From assembly GCA_031553395.1 (NCBI GenBank), contig JAVBLR010000006.1, positions 248,001 to 312,000 of the forward strand: a DNA stretch of 64,000 nucleotides. Direction: 5' to 3'. A program made the translations under genes and the position numbers. This DNA is from WRGA01 sp031553395. Its GTDB lineage: Bacteria; Bacteroidota; Bacteroidia; Bacteroidales; WRGA01. Every line of letters begins with the position of its first letter. Positions within the stretch are counted from its first letter, which is position 1. The notes below the pieces were generated by a model, which saw nothing but the letters and a program-made list of their open reading frames with translations, searched no databases and had not been told where the DNA came from. Shown here piece after piece: positions 42,150 through 51,894 of the stretch.

Positions 42150-42388
42150 TTAAAAGTTAAAAATTAAGAGTTAAGTGCATCGCCTGAATTAGTTTATACT
42201 ATTTCCAATTCAAGTATTTTTTGAACACTAAGGCGCAATGCCGCTAAGACTCTAAGTTCTTATTTTTCTTTGCAACTTTGTTTCTTTGCAACTTTGCATT
42301 CAAAATAATATACACTAATTCAGATGACATACTTAAGAGTTTGAGGAGTAGTAGTACAACTTCCTCCCAAACTTTTAACTCTTAACTA
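42150..42388. repeat. Nested composite inverted repeat
   Basis: Three inverted structures are nested. Outer: AAAAGTTAAAAATTAAGAG against CTTTTAACTCTTAAC. Middle: CCTGAATTAGTTTATACTATT against AATAATATACACTAATTCAG. Inner: iterated words CACTAAGGCGCAATGC and CTAAGACTCTAAG against CTTTGCAACTTTG (twice). It follows the glycosidase stop and fills most of the gene-free stretch to 42583; the remainder holds the regulator promoter. Confidence 0.6.
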
Positions 42389-42463
42389 CATAATCTGCGC
42401 ATGGAAAATTTGACGTTATCCATGTATTATTATCCAATTGGTATGAATGTTTTTTAAATATTC

Positions 42464-42493
42464 TTGCAGTTGATTCTTTTTGTTATAACTTTG
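42464..42493 (+). promoter_or_regulatory. Promoter of the hybrid two-component regulator gene
   Basis: TTG (42464-42466), 19 bp, TAACTTTG (42486-42493): a textbook promoter for this phylum, giving a leader of about 83 bases. Confidence 0.75.
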
Positions 42494-42582
42494 TGTATGA
42501 ATATTTCACATAAGATATAAATGTGAAAATCCCTTTTATATTCTAAATACTGTGGTCAATAATTTGTACATTTTGTTTTACT

Positions 42583-45500
42583 ATGAAAAGACAATCACGA
42601 ATCTTCTTTTTTCTCTTCCTACTGAATATATTTTCCGGTTATAGTATTGATGGTCTTCGTTTTGAAAATATAACTACTAAAAACGGTTTATCGCAGAATA
42701 CAATTCGTTGTATGATACAAGATAAGCGTGGATTTATGTGGGTTGGAACCATGAACGGATTAAACCGTTATGATGGGAGAGAGTTTATTGTTATGCTTCC
42801 CGAATTCGGCAAATTGTCTTTAGCCGAAAATAGAATCAAAAGTATTACGGAAGGTCAAAATGGTTTGTTGTGGATATTGACAAACTCCGATATCGTTGAT
42901 TGTTACGATACTCGTTTGGAAACATTTGTCGATTACATTGGTAATGGAGCAACGAAAAATTACAGAAATATTTTGGTAGCCCAGAATGGAGATGTTTGGT
43001 TATGGGGCGCTCAGGATGGTTGTTGCCGGGTGAGATATGTCGATGGAAAATTAGAAACCAAGTTTTTTAATAAGGATAATATTAAGAGCAATTCCGTTAA
43101 TTTTATCCATGAAGGTTCAGACAAAAGTATATGGATAGGAACAGATATTGGTTTGTTACAATACATCAACAATGATATAAATACGTGCGAAATAGGCTGT
43201 AGTAAAGCTGCTTTTCAGAGTGCTATCGAATTGGGGACAAATATCTATTTCTTTACAAATAACAATAAAATAGTGGTTTTTGACAAATTGAAAAAGAAAC
43301 GTCTTTATGATGTGATAATCAATCCCGAAGATCGCGATGCACTGAAAATTAATCAAACGTGTGTTTTAGATGAATATGACTCTAAATCTAAATCTAAAAT
43401 ACTGATAACCACACGACAATCTACTTTTGTTTTTGATATTAATATGTCTAAAATTATTCCGGCCGCATCTTTCTTTGGCGGTAGGAATATAACGAACGCT
43501 TATTTTTTCACTGATAATAAAGGCGGAATTTGGGTATATAACAAGAGTGGAAATATCTGGCAATACAAACCTGAATCCAAAACTTTTCGCGAATATAAAC
43601 TTATTCCCGAAACAATTATGCCTTTAATTGATTTTGAGCGTTTTACCATTCATCATGATTCGCGTAATATTATATGGATTACCACTTATGGAAACGGGCT
43701 TTTTGCTTTAGACCAAAATACAGGGGAAGTCAGTCATTTTACGCAATCAAACAGCGGGTTGAAAACGGATTATTTATTGTCGATTACGGAAGATAACTCG
43801 GGTGAAATATGGATTGGAACCGAATATGCCGGCATTTCCAAGATTTTAATGACAAATTATAAAAATAAGGTTTTTTATCCGGATAAAGATAAGACAAATA
43901 GCTCCCACAAGGTAATTCGTACTATTTTGGAAGATCGTAATGGTGATATTTGGGTTGGAACAAAAAGTGGAAATATTTATGTTGTAGACAAAGATTTGAA
44001 TAATAAAAAGATATTAAACATGCCCAAAGGTATGCCTTATGTTTTGGCTGAGGATACTGCAGGTAATAAGTGGGTTGGAACAAAAGGAAGCGGCCTGTTG
44101 ATTTATTCGGCTGTAACTCATACTAACAGCGAAACCTATATCAACTCTCTTACAAATAATGCTTCTTTGCCTAATAATAATATATATGCCATTTTATGTG
44201 ATTCAAAGGGACGGATGTGGCTTGGAACTTTTGGCGGAGGATTATTGTTGTGCGAAAGGGGAAAAGACGGAAAATTAACATTCCGGAAGTTTTCTGATGC
44301 CAACAGTAGGCAAAGCAGGATACGTTGTATCATGCAAGATCGGAATGGATTGATATGGATTGGAGGAAACAAAGGTGTAACAGTTTTTGACCCGGATAAA
44401 TTACTCGCAAACGGAAAAGACTTTGCTAATTTTTCCTTTGATGGAAAAGATGATACATCTTTGAATAACAACGAAGTAAAGACTGTTTTTGAAGATAGTA
44501 ATGGAAATATATGGATAGGTACTTCGGGTGGAGGACTTAATTTGGTAATTAAGGGAAATCCGCTGAATAATACACAGTTTAAACATTATTCATCTTCAAA
44601 TGGACTTACCAATGATGTTGTACAAACTATTTTAGAAGATAATGATAAAAATCTGTGGGTAAGTACCGAAAGCGGTATTTCAAAATTTAACCTTATTACC
44701 GAAGCGTTCGAAAATTATAGTTTTTCGAATGTTTGGGAGGGTGATTTGTTTTGTGAATCATCGTGTTTTAAAAGAAAAAATGGGGAATTGATGTTTGGAA
44801 GTTATGATGGGATGTATATTTTTAATCCCTCTTCATTCGAAAATAGGTCATACATGCTTCCGGTTACCCTTACAAATTTCAGGATAAACGGGAATCAGGT
44901 AAGGCCGAATGATAAAGATTCTCCTTTGGAAATGAGCATTTCCGAAACGAAAAAGATCCGGTTGACAAATGATCAGAATTCATTTAGTATTGAATTTGCT
45001 TCGTTGAATTTCTTAGATCCTTACTCAAATCGATACAGTTATATACTTGAAGGATATGAAAAGGAATGGAATCCTGCAACACGTTACAATGCGGCAATAT
45101 ACAGGAATATACCTCCGGGAACATATACTTTTAAAGTGAAGGGGTGTAATGCATCCGGAGTTTGGAATGATAATGAAACAATATTGGATATTGTAGTTGT
45201 TCCTCCGATATGGAAGTCGTCCTATGCAATGATTTCGTACATGCTCCTTATTATTGTTGCCATTTTCTTTATTTTGAGGCTTACATTGAAAATGAATAAA
45301 CTTCATACAGCTGTGGAAGTTGAAAAACAACTAACTGATTACCGTCTTCGGTTTTTTACCAATATTTCCCATGAATTCAGAACGCCTCTTACTATTATCA
45401 GGGGAACGATAGAAAATTTGATAACAACGGAGAATCTACCGGCTACCGCAATCAAACATATAAAAACATTGGATAAGAGTTCTTCCCGGTTATTGCAATT

Positions 45501-46869
45501 AATCAATCAGTTATTGGAATTTCGCCGGCTACAGAACAATAAAATGGAACTAAATCTTGAACATACTGAAGTTGTAGCATTTTTCCGTGATATATATACT
45601 ATTTTTACAGAAACGGCCGAAAAAAAGAAAATCGATTTTTCCTTTCATACCAATGAAGAATCAAAAATGATATTGCTCGACAGGGGCAAAATGGATAAAG
45701 TTGCTTATAATTTATTATCCAATGCATTCAAATATACACCCGAGAAAGGGAAAGTCAAAATGGAGCTTATTTTTGACGAAGGCAATGATACTTTTGTGTT
45801 GAGGGTTTCCGATTCGGGTATTGGAATTCCGAAAGAAAAACAGGAAATGCTTTTTGTTCGTTTCAAGCAGATTAATTATTCTTCTTCAGGTACAGGTATT
45901 GGGTTGCATCTTACATCCGAACTTGTTTATGTACACAAAGGAAATATTGTCTACAGTGATTCTGAGGGCGGAGGCGCTTGTTTTGCAGTAGCATTATCTC
46001 TTTCCGGAGATATTTATGATAAAGAAGATATTGTTGAATCGGTCGAGTCAAAAATGGGAAACTCTCTTGCTAATAACGAACTGACGGAGGAGGAAATAGC
46101 ATCGAGAACACTCAAAAATTACAATATATTGGTAATTGAAGATGATGATGAAGTCCGAGATTTTTTGAAAGACCAATTGGAAGAATATTTTACAGTTATT
46201 ACAGCTGAAAACGGAATGATTGGAATTGAAAAAGCTGCAAAATATCAACCGAATCTTATTGTTTGTGATGTAATGATGCCTGAATTAGACGGTTTTGAGG
46301 TAACTCGCCGTTTGAAAGCGGATTTTAATTCAAGTCATATTCCTATTATCTTGCTTACGGCACATTCTTCGCCCGAACATCAGTTGGAAGGTATTGAAGC
46401 TGGTGCAGATGCATATATTACGAAACCATTTAGTATGAAATATTTAATGGCTCGTGTTGTGAAACTGATAGAACAACGGGAAAAGTTACAACAGAAATTC
46501 ACGAAGGAACCAGGATTGGTGCAACCGACTATTTGTTCGACAGATAAGGATAAGGAGTTCTTGGAGAAAATACATGAAATTATAGAAGAAAACCTGACGA
46601 ATCCTGATTTTTCGGTTGATCAGTTTGCGCAAACCGTTCAAATGGGAAGAACTGTGTTCTATAAGAAAATAAAAGGAATTACCGGCTATTCACCTAACGA
46701 ATATTTGCGGGTTATCCGGATGAAGAAGGCGGCAGAATTACTTTCGACAACGAGCCTCAATGTTTCGGAAGTATCATACCGAGTAGGAATTAACGATCCG
46801 TTTTATTTTAGTAAGTGCTTTAAAATGCAATTTGGAAAATCGCCTACTCAATATTTAAAAGGAAATTGA
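42583..46869 (+). CDS. Hybrid two-component system regulator (HTCS)
   Basis: The 1428-residue one-piece signalling protein has, in order: a signal peptide, a two-bladed-repeat propeller sensor (about 25-780, with units such as W-V-G-T-M-N-G-L-N-R-Y-D), a Y_Y_Y domain (about 790-880), one membrane segment (about 885-905), a HisKA domain with the phosphate-accepting His930 in I-S-H-E-F-R-T-P, a HATPase domain, a receiver domain with Asp1229 in V-C-D-V-M-M-P, and a C-terminal AraC-type helix-turn-helix domain. Such proteins sense glycans and switch on polysaccharide-use genes. No susC/susD pair is beside it here, so its target lies elsewhere or is not a typical locus. Confidence 0.93.
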   Translation: MKRQSRIFFFLFLLNIFSGYSIDGLRFENITTKNGLSQNTIRCMIQDKRGFMWVGTMNGLNRYDGREFIVMLPEFGKLSLAENRIKSITEGQNGLLWILTNSDIVDCYDTRLETFVDYIGNGATKNYRNILVAQNGDVWLWGAQDGCCRVRYVDGKLETKFFNKDNIKSNSVNFIHEGSDKSIWIGTDIGLLQYINNDINTCEIGCSKAAFQSAIELGTNIYFFTNNNKIVVFDKLKKKRLYDVIINPEDRDALKINQTCVLDEYDSKSKSKILITTRQSTFVFDINMSKIIPAASFFGGRNITNAYFFTDNKGGIWVYNKSGNIWQYKPESKTFREYKLIPETIMPLIDFERFTIHHDSRNIIWITTYGNGLFALDQNTGEVSHFTQSNSGLKTDYLLSITEDNSGEIWIGTEYAGISKILMTNYKNKVFYPDKDKTNSSHKVIRTILEDRNGDIWVGTKSGNIYVVDKDLNNKKILNMPKGMPYVLAEDTAGNKWVGTKGSGLLIYSAVTHTNSETYINSLTNNASLPNNNIYAILCDSKGRMWLGTFGGGLLLCERGKDGKLTFRKFSDANSRQSRIRCIMQDRNGLIWIGGNKGVTVFDPDKLLANGKDFANFSFDGKDDTSLNNNEVKTVFEDSNGNIWIGTSGGGLNLVIKGNPLNNTQFKHYSSSNGLTNDVVQTILEDNDKNLWVSTESGISKFNLITEAFENYSFSNVWEGDLFCESSCFKRKNGELMFGSYDGMYIFNPSSFENRSYMLPVTLTNFRINGNQVRPNDKDSPLEMSISETKKIRLTNDQNSFSIEFASLNFLDPYSNRYSYILEGYEKEWNPATRYNAAIYRNIPPGTYTFKVKGCNASGVWNDNETILDIVVVPPIWKSSYAMISYMLLIIVAIFFILRLTLKMNKLHTAVEVEKQLTDYRLRFFTNISHEFRTPLTIIRGTIENLITTENLPATAIKHIKTLDKSSSRLLQLINQLLEFRRLQNNKMELNLEHTEVVAFFRDIYTIFTETAEKKKIDFSFHTNEESKMILLDRGKMDKVAYNLLSNAFKYTPEKGKVKMELIFDEGNDTFVLRVSDSGIGIPKEKQEMLFVRFKQINYSSSGTGIGLHLTSELVYVHKGNIVYSDSEGGGACFAVALSLSGDIYDKEDIVESVESKMGNSLANNELTEEEIASRTLKNYNILVIEDDDEVRDFLKDQLEEYFTVITAENGMIGIEKAAKYQPNLIVCDVMMPELDGFEVTRRLKADFNSSHIPIILLTAHSSPEHQLEGIEAGADAYITKPFSMKYLMARVVKLIEQREKLQQKFTKEPGLVQPTICSTDKDKEFLEKIHEIIEENLTNPDFSVDQFAQTVQMGRTVFYKKIKGITGYSPNEYLRVIRMKKAAELLSTTSLNVSEVSYRVGINDPFYFSKCFKMQFGKSPTQYLKGN

Positions 46870-46950
46870 TATTTTGGACAAAGGATTAATGGTAGAAGGT
46901 GGGTTGTTGTCTTACTTATTATGTTTTGCCTTATCCCTATGATAAATAAG

Positions 46951-46988
46951 AAAAAACGCCTGCTTAATTTCTTGAGCAGGCGTTTTTT
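46951..46988. terminator. Bidirectional terminator between HTCS and parC
   Basis: AAAAAACGCCTGCT pairs with AGCAGGCGTTTTTT around a short loop: a perfect hairpin with A and T runs on either side, between two convergent genes. Confidence 0.92.
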
Positions 46989-47011
46989 AAAACAAAAAAA
47001 TCTGATTTTAC

Positions 47012-49714
47012 TTATTCTTCAAACAAGTTTCCTTGTACCAAATTATCATCATCATTTTCAACGCCATTTTCAGTGTTTTCTTCCAACGAGTCATTAAATC
47101 CTTCGTCTGCTGTTTTTTCCGGAAAACGAGTTGGTTCCAATTCGGTTATATTCGTTATTTCGTAAGTAGACAAGCGTTTTCCTTTGGCTTTGAAGCTTTT
47201 TACCGAAATAAAATCTTCGGCATCAACAATCAATGTTTCCCTAAAATTATCGTGTCCGCCAAATACGACCATCAAACGAGGGAAAGCCGTATTTGTAAGT
47301 AGTATTATTTTATTGTTCGGATTTTCACCCATCAGGTTTAGTTTACGTTGGGAGGCCTCAAGCATAAAACGTTTTAGGTAAGCATACCCGTTTTGGTCTG
47401 CATCATACAGTGCAGCAGTCCAAATCTTATTCGAATCAAATTTTTCAATCGTAATAATGCCATCATCATAATGGTTACTAATGTCAAAATTTGTAGTGCA
47501 AAAATCACCATTATTATAAACAATCAGGATTTGGTCATCTCCTTGGAATTCACCAAGAAATTCGCCCCTTCCATCGTAATTTAAACGAAGAACATCACGG
47601 TCGAACCAAACTTTCCGTCCGCCTAATGTTGAGCCGCCTTTTTCCTTCAATGTAATTTTATGAACATCGTTCTTGGTTACCAGATTTCCCATCGACTGAC
47701 GGCCTTTGATGGCAATTTCTCCAAAGTTCTTCTCAATCACTAGAACCTTTAATCGTGGTTTTGGTTTGAGTAAAACTTTTATGATTTCGGCCTCACCATT
47801 CGGATTAGCAGTAAAATATACAACACGCGAACCAGCATTTCCTTGTGTTAAATCGTATTCTTTATCCCGCGTCATACCTGTTACGGCAAAGCGTTTGATG
47901 TAGTGGGCGCCATCTTTTCCATCACGGTATACAACGTTGTAAATTGTGCGTTTATCGTTCTTTTTGAATACATTTACATACAAAATATTCTTTCCGATAA
48001 ACATTTTTTCGCTCACTTTTACAACCTTATATTTTCCATCTTTGTAGAAAATGATAACATCGTCGATATCAGAACAATTACAGATATATTCATCTTTTTT
48101 AAGTCCGGTTCCGATAAATCCTTCTTCACGATTAATGTATAATTTCTCGTTAGCTTCAACAACTTTTGTAGCTTCAATTGTGTCGAAACTACGGATTTCA
48201 GTCATTCTCGGATAATCCTTCCCGTATTTTTCCTTCAATTTGGCAAACCAATTAATTGTAAAATTAACAATATGGGTAAGATTGAAATCAATTTCTTCGA
48301 TTTGCTTTTTAATACTGGCAATTAATTCATCAGCTTTGTCGGAATTAAATTTGAGGATTCGACCCATCTTTATTTCCATCAATTTCAGGATATCCTCTTT
48401 TGTAACTTCACGGATAAATGACGGTTTATATGGAGTCAATCGTTTATCAATGTGAGCTACAGCTTCATCCATCGAACGGCTTTGCTCAAATTCTTTGTCT
48501 TTATAAATACGTTCTTCTATAAAAATCTTTTCCAAAGAAGAAAAATGCAGGTTCTCCAATAATTCATTTTTCTGAATCTCCAATTCTAATTTCAGCAAAG
48601 ACAATGTATTGTCGGTTGAATGCTTTAAAACATCCGAAACCCGCAAAAAATGAGGTTTATTTTCATAAATAATACAACAATTGGGAGAGATACTGATTTC
48701 ACAATCGGTAAAAGCATACAACGCGTCAATTGTTTTGTCGGAAGAAGTTCCGGGAACAAGATGTACCAGGATTTCTACATTTTGAGCTGTATTATCATCA
48801 ACCTTACGGATTTTGATTTTACCTTTATCATTCGCCTTTAAAATACTCTCGATAAGCGAAGACGTTGTTTTTCCATAAGGAATTTCAGTAATAGAAAGCG
48901 TTTTATTGTCGATTTTACTGATTTTAGCTCGCACTTTTACCGAACCGCCTCGTTCTCCATCATTATAGCGTAGAACATCAATATATCCTCCGGTTTGAAA
49001 ATCGGGATAAATCTCAAAATCCTCATTTTTCAAATAAGAAATAGAAGCATCTATCAATTCATTGAAATTATGCGGAAGAATCTTGGAAGAAAGTCCAACT
49101 GCAATTCCTTCCACGCCTTGTGCTAGCAACAACGGATATTTTACCGGAAGCGTTATCGGTTCTTTATTACGTCCGTCATAAGACAATTTCCATTCGGTCG
49201 TTTTTGGATTAAAAACCACATCCAATGCAAATTTAGACAAACGAGCTTCGATGTAACGTGGAGCTGCAGCACCATCGCCCGTAAGAATATTTCCCCAGTT
49301 TCCCTGGCAATCAATCAATAAATCTTTTTGTCCCAGTTGCACCAATGCATCCCCGATGGATGCGTCTCCGTGTGGGTGAAATTGCATCGTATGCCCGATG
49401 ATATTTGCCACTTTGTTATAGCGCCCATCATCCATTCTTTTCATTGAATGAAGAATACGTCGTTGTACCGGTTTCAATCCGTCATTGAGGTGAGGGACAG
49501 CACGTTCCAGGATTACATAAGAAGCATAATCCAAAAACCAATTCTGAAACATGCCTGAAAGGTGATGCTTCACAACATCTTGCCCTGTATCAGGTACTTT
49601 GTATTCGGAATGAGAATCTGTTTTATCTAAATCTTCCTCATTATCATTACTTTGAGGTAGATTCTCTTCAATATTTTCGTCTTCGATGTTTTCGGGAGTA
49701 TCGTTAGGTATCAT
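47012..49714 (-). CDS. parC: DNA topoisomerase IV subunit A
   Basis: The 900-residue protein has the breakage-reunion domain starting near residue 50 (N-W-F-L-D-Y-A-S-Y-V-I-L-E-R-A-V-P), the quinolone region H-P-H-G-D-A-S-I-G-D, the active-site Tyr154 in A-A-P-R-Y-I-E-A-R, and a C-terminal beta-pinwheel. With its partner ParE it decatenates daughter chromosomes. Annotation as GyrA is possible, but the motif set and the insertions fit Bacteroidetes ParC. parE is not next to it. The tail is acidic (EEN-rich). The Ser80 equivalent is alanine, which I believe is normal for this group. Confidence 0.88.
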   Translation of the reverse strand: MIPNDTPENIEDENIEENLPQSNDNEEDLDKTDSHSEYKVPDTGQDVVKHHLSGMFQNWFLDYASYVILERAVPHLNDGLKPVQRRILHSMKRMDDGRYNKVANIIGHTMQFHPHGDASIGDALVQLGQKDLLIDCQGNWGNILTGDGAAAPRYIEARLSKFALDVVFNPKTTEWKLSYDGRNKEPITLPVKYPLLLAQGVEGIAVGLSSKILPHNFNELIDASISYLKNEDFEIYPDFQTGGYIDVLRYNDGERGGSVKVRAKISKIDNKTLSITEIPYGKTTSSLIESILKANDKGKIKIRKVDDNTAQNVEILVHLVPGTSSDKTIDALYAFTDCEISISPNCCIIYENKPHFLRVSDVLKHSTDNTLSLLKLELEIQKNELLENLHFSSLEKIFIEERIYKDKEFEQSRSMDEAVAHIDKRLTPYKPSFIREVTKEDILKLMEIKMGRILKFNSDKADELIASIKKQIEEIDFNLTHIVNFTINWFAKLKEKYGKDYPRMTEIRSFDTIEATKVVEANEKLYINREEGFIGTGLKKDEYICNCSDIDDVIIFYKDGKYKVVKVSEKMFIGKNILYVNVFKKNDKRTIYNVVYRDGKDGAHYIKRFAVTGMTRDKEYDLTQGNAGSRVVYFTANPNGEAEIIKVLLKPKPRLKVLVIEKNFGEIAIKGRQSMGNLVTKNDVHKITLKEKGGSTLGGRKVWFDRDVLRLNYDGRGEFLGEFQGDDQILIVYNNGDFCTTNFDISNHYDDGIITIEKFDSNKIWTAALYDADQNGYAYLKRFMLEASQRKLNLMGENPNNKIILLTNTAFPRLMVVFGGHDNFRETLIVDAEDFISVKSFKAKGKRLSTYEITNITELEPTRFPEKTADEGFNDSLEENTENGVENDDDNLVQGNLFEE

Positions 49715-49749
49715 ATTGGAATAAATTTCTAATCTTTTTCTGGGGTCTG

Positions 49750-49757
49750 CAAAAATA
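49750..49757 (-). promoter_or_regulatory. -7 element of parC
   Basis: CAAAAATA on the plus strand is TATTTTTG on the minus strand, exact consensus, 36 bp before the parC start. Confidence 0.5.
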
Positions 49758-49844
49758 CATAAAATTTACCATTAGGCGAACCCTTGTTTTTTTATTTTAG
49801 GGCAAACGCATAAATTTGAATAATGAATCTGTTATGAGTTTTTA

Positions 49845-49923
49845 GGGCGAAAGACTAAAGGTTAAAGGCGAATGAAAGCCTATGTACGCTTCCCTTTGCC
49901 ATTAGCCTTTCGCCATTTGCCCC
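49845..49923. repeat. Iterated-word inverted repeat between parC and mutS-like gene
   Basis: Left words AGGGCGAAAG, AAGGTTAAAGGCGAATG; right words CCATTAGCCTTTCGCC, ATTTGCCCC. The arms pair imperfectly. It lies between two divergent promoters, so it is not a terminator of either gene. The rest of 49715-50065 holds the two promoters. Confidence 0.55.
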
Positions 49924-50030
49924 AAAGTATTAAAATTGGTGTCGAAACAAATATCCTAAAAATTATGTTAAGTTTTTGTTACAATTTGATTTCCAATTAC
50001 ATTATCATTTTTCAACTAACATATTAATTG

Positions 50031-50038
50031 TATTTTTG
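50031..50038 (+). promoter_or_regulatory. -7 element of the MutS-homologue gene
   Basis: TATTTTTG, exact consensus, 28 bp before ATG 50066. An in-frame ATG at 49976 lies upstream of this element and cannot be used from it. Confidence 0.55.
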
Positions 50039-50065
50039 CAAAAAATTATACAACCAAAAAACAAA

Positions 50066-51868
50066 ATGAATACACCTTCAGGCTTTTATTCTCAGAATAT
50101 TACTTCTTTTACTCAAAATTTATCAGTTACCGGAAAACGGATTTATTTGTTGGGAACTATCCGTTTGATTGTTGTTTTAAGTTGTATTGCATTTGTATAC
50201 TTCTGTTGGGATAAAAGTTGGGGTGTTATTTCCATTATTGCATTAATACACTTTATTGTTTTTTGCATTTTATTGAAAATAAGCAATAAACTGAGTTGGA
50301 AAAAAGAATATCTTCAACATTTATTACAAATCAATACAAATGAAAAAAATGGATTGAAACATGATTTTTCTGCTTTCGACGGATACGCCGAAAGAATAAA
50401 CCCTCAACATCCTTTTTCTTTTGATTTGGATATTTTCGGTGAAAGATCGGTTTTTCAGTCGATTAACCGTGCCAAAATGGCATTAGGAAAAGTCTTTCTT
50501 GCCGATTGGTTTGAAAAACCGCTTACCGATAAATCGGAAATATTGAAACGCAGGGAAGCCATCAAAGAACTATCTAATCTTCCCGACCTTTGTCAGAAAT
50601 TTACGGCAACCGGAATGTTTAATCCCGGTAAATTACAGGATGTGGAAGATTTGCGCCAATTTGCCGGACAAAAAGATTTTATAGCCAACAAATCAGTGTG
50701 GAAAATACTTTCAGTGATAATTCCGGTTTTATGGCTTATTCTTTTTATATTGATGGGAATGAGTATATTGAGCTTTCCAGCTTTTACAATTGCATTCTTT
50801 GTTACGTTGGCAATTTCTTATTGCATAACAAAGAAAGTAGGCAAATTACAGCAATCACTAGAACGTAAAGTTAAGTTCTTATCAACCTATTCCTATTTAT
50901 TGAAAATAATTGAGGAAGAAAACTTTACATCTGCTTTATTATCTGAAAAAAAAGGAATAATTACCGAGAATTCGAAAAAAGCTTCAACCGAAATAAAGAG
51001 GCTTTCATCTTATCTGAATTCATTGGAATTACGAAAAACATTTCCTGCCGGATTTTTCCTCAATATCCTTTTTTTGTGGGAAATTAAATATGCCATAAAA
51101 ATTGAGGACTGGAAAAACTCTCATCAAAATCATATCGAAAAATGGCTGAAAATATTAGGCGAATTTGATGCACTTTGTTCATTGGGTACTTTTGCTTTTA
51201 ATCATCCTACATATACATATCCCGAAATTTCCGATGAATACTTTCATTTTGAAGCAAAAAATCTGGGACATCCGCTTTTACGAAATGAAGTATGTGTGAG
51301 GAATGATATAGATATTCCGCAATCGCCTTATTTTTTAATTGTTACCGGGGCAAATATGGCCGGAAAAAGTACTTATTTGCGAACAGTCGGCGTAAATTAT
51401 TTGTTAGGATGTTTGGGTACGCCTGTTTGTTCCGACAAAATGATATTTTCCCCTGTAACAATGATTAGCAGTTTGCGAACGGCCGATTCGTTAGTAAATA
51501 GTGAATCTTACTTTTTCGCAGAGTTAAAACGTCTGTCCGGAATTATCGAGCGATTAAAATCAGGAGAGAAATTATTTATCATCCTGGATGAAATATTGAA
51601 AGGGACAAATTCATTGGATAAACAAAAAGGTTCTTTGGCACTGATAAAACAATTTATCTCATTGAAATCCTGTGGAATCGTTGCCACCCATGACCTTTCT
51701 TTAGGGGAATTGGCGACTGTTTATCCCAATCAAATTCAGAATATTTGTTTTGAAGCAGATATCAAAGATAATGAGTTGCATTTCTCATATAAATTACGCA
51801 ACGGCATAGCCCAAAATATGAATGCCTGTTTTCTGATGAAAAAAATGGGCATAACAGTTGATGATTGA
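50066..51868 (+). CDS. Membrane-anchored MutS-family ATPase
   Basis: A 600-residue protein. The C-terminal half is the MutS ATPase: Walker A T-G-A-N-M-A-G-K-S-T near residues 427-436, Walker B I-I-L-D-E-I-L-K-G-T near residue 508, and a T-H-D switch. The N-terminal mismatch-recognition domain of true MutS (with F-x-E) is absent. Instead there are two hydrophobic segments near residues 20-65 and two more near 210-256. The start at 50066 follows the -7 element. It is a MutS-like protein, not a mismatch repair protein in the usual sense; MutS2-like or unknown membrane functions are possible. Confidence 0.82.
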   Translation: MNTPSGFYSQNITSFTQNLSVTGKRIYLLGTIRLIVVLSCIAFVYFCWDKSWGVISIIALIHFIVFCILLKISNKLSWKKEYLQHLLQINTNEKNGLKHDFSAFDGYAERINPQHPFSFDLDIFGERSVFQSINRAKMALGKVFLADWFEKPLTDKSEILKRREAIKELSNLPDLCQKFTATGMFNPGKLQDVEDLRQFAGQKDFIANKSVWKILSVIIPVLWLILFILMGMSILSFPAFTIAFFVTLAISYCITKKVGKLQQSLERKVKFLSTYSYLLKIIEEENFTSALLSEKKGIITENSKKASTEIKRLSSYLNSLELRKTFPAGFFLNILFLWEIKYAIKIEDWKNSHQNHIEKWLKILGEFDALCSLGTFAFNHPTYTYPEISDEYFHFEAKNLGHPLLRNEVCVRNDIDIPQSPYFLIVTGANMAGKSTYLRTVGVNYLLGCLGTPVCSDKMIFSPVTMISSLRTADSLVNSESYFFAELKRLSGIIERLKSGEKLFIILDEILKGTNSLDKQKGSLALIKQFISLKSCGIVATHDLSLGELATVYPNQIQNICFEADIKDNELHFSYKLRNGIAQNMNACFLMKKMGITVDD

Positions 51869-51894
51869 AGCAATTTACTAAAGATATAAATTAA

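Noticed and set aside
47033..49000. Several plus-strand open frames across parC
   Set aside because: All are antisense shadows of a full-length conserved gene and none has a promoter or recognisable product.
49370..49400. Alanine at the Ser80 position of ParC as a quinolone-resistance mutation
   Set aside because: H-P-H-G-D-A-S-I is, to my knowledge, the normal sequence in Bacteroidetes ParC, so it is not evidence of selection.
49976..50065. Upstream extension of the MutS-homologue gene
   Set aside because: The -7 element TATTTTTG at 50031-50038 lies inside the extension, so the transcript starts after that ATG.
51700..51720. CTTTAGGGG inside the MutS-homologue gene as another palindromic element
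   Set aside because: Only a short core is present, with no inverted partner, in a conserved coding region.
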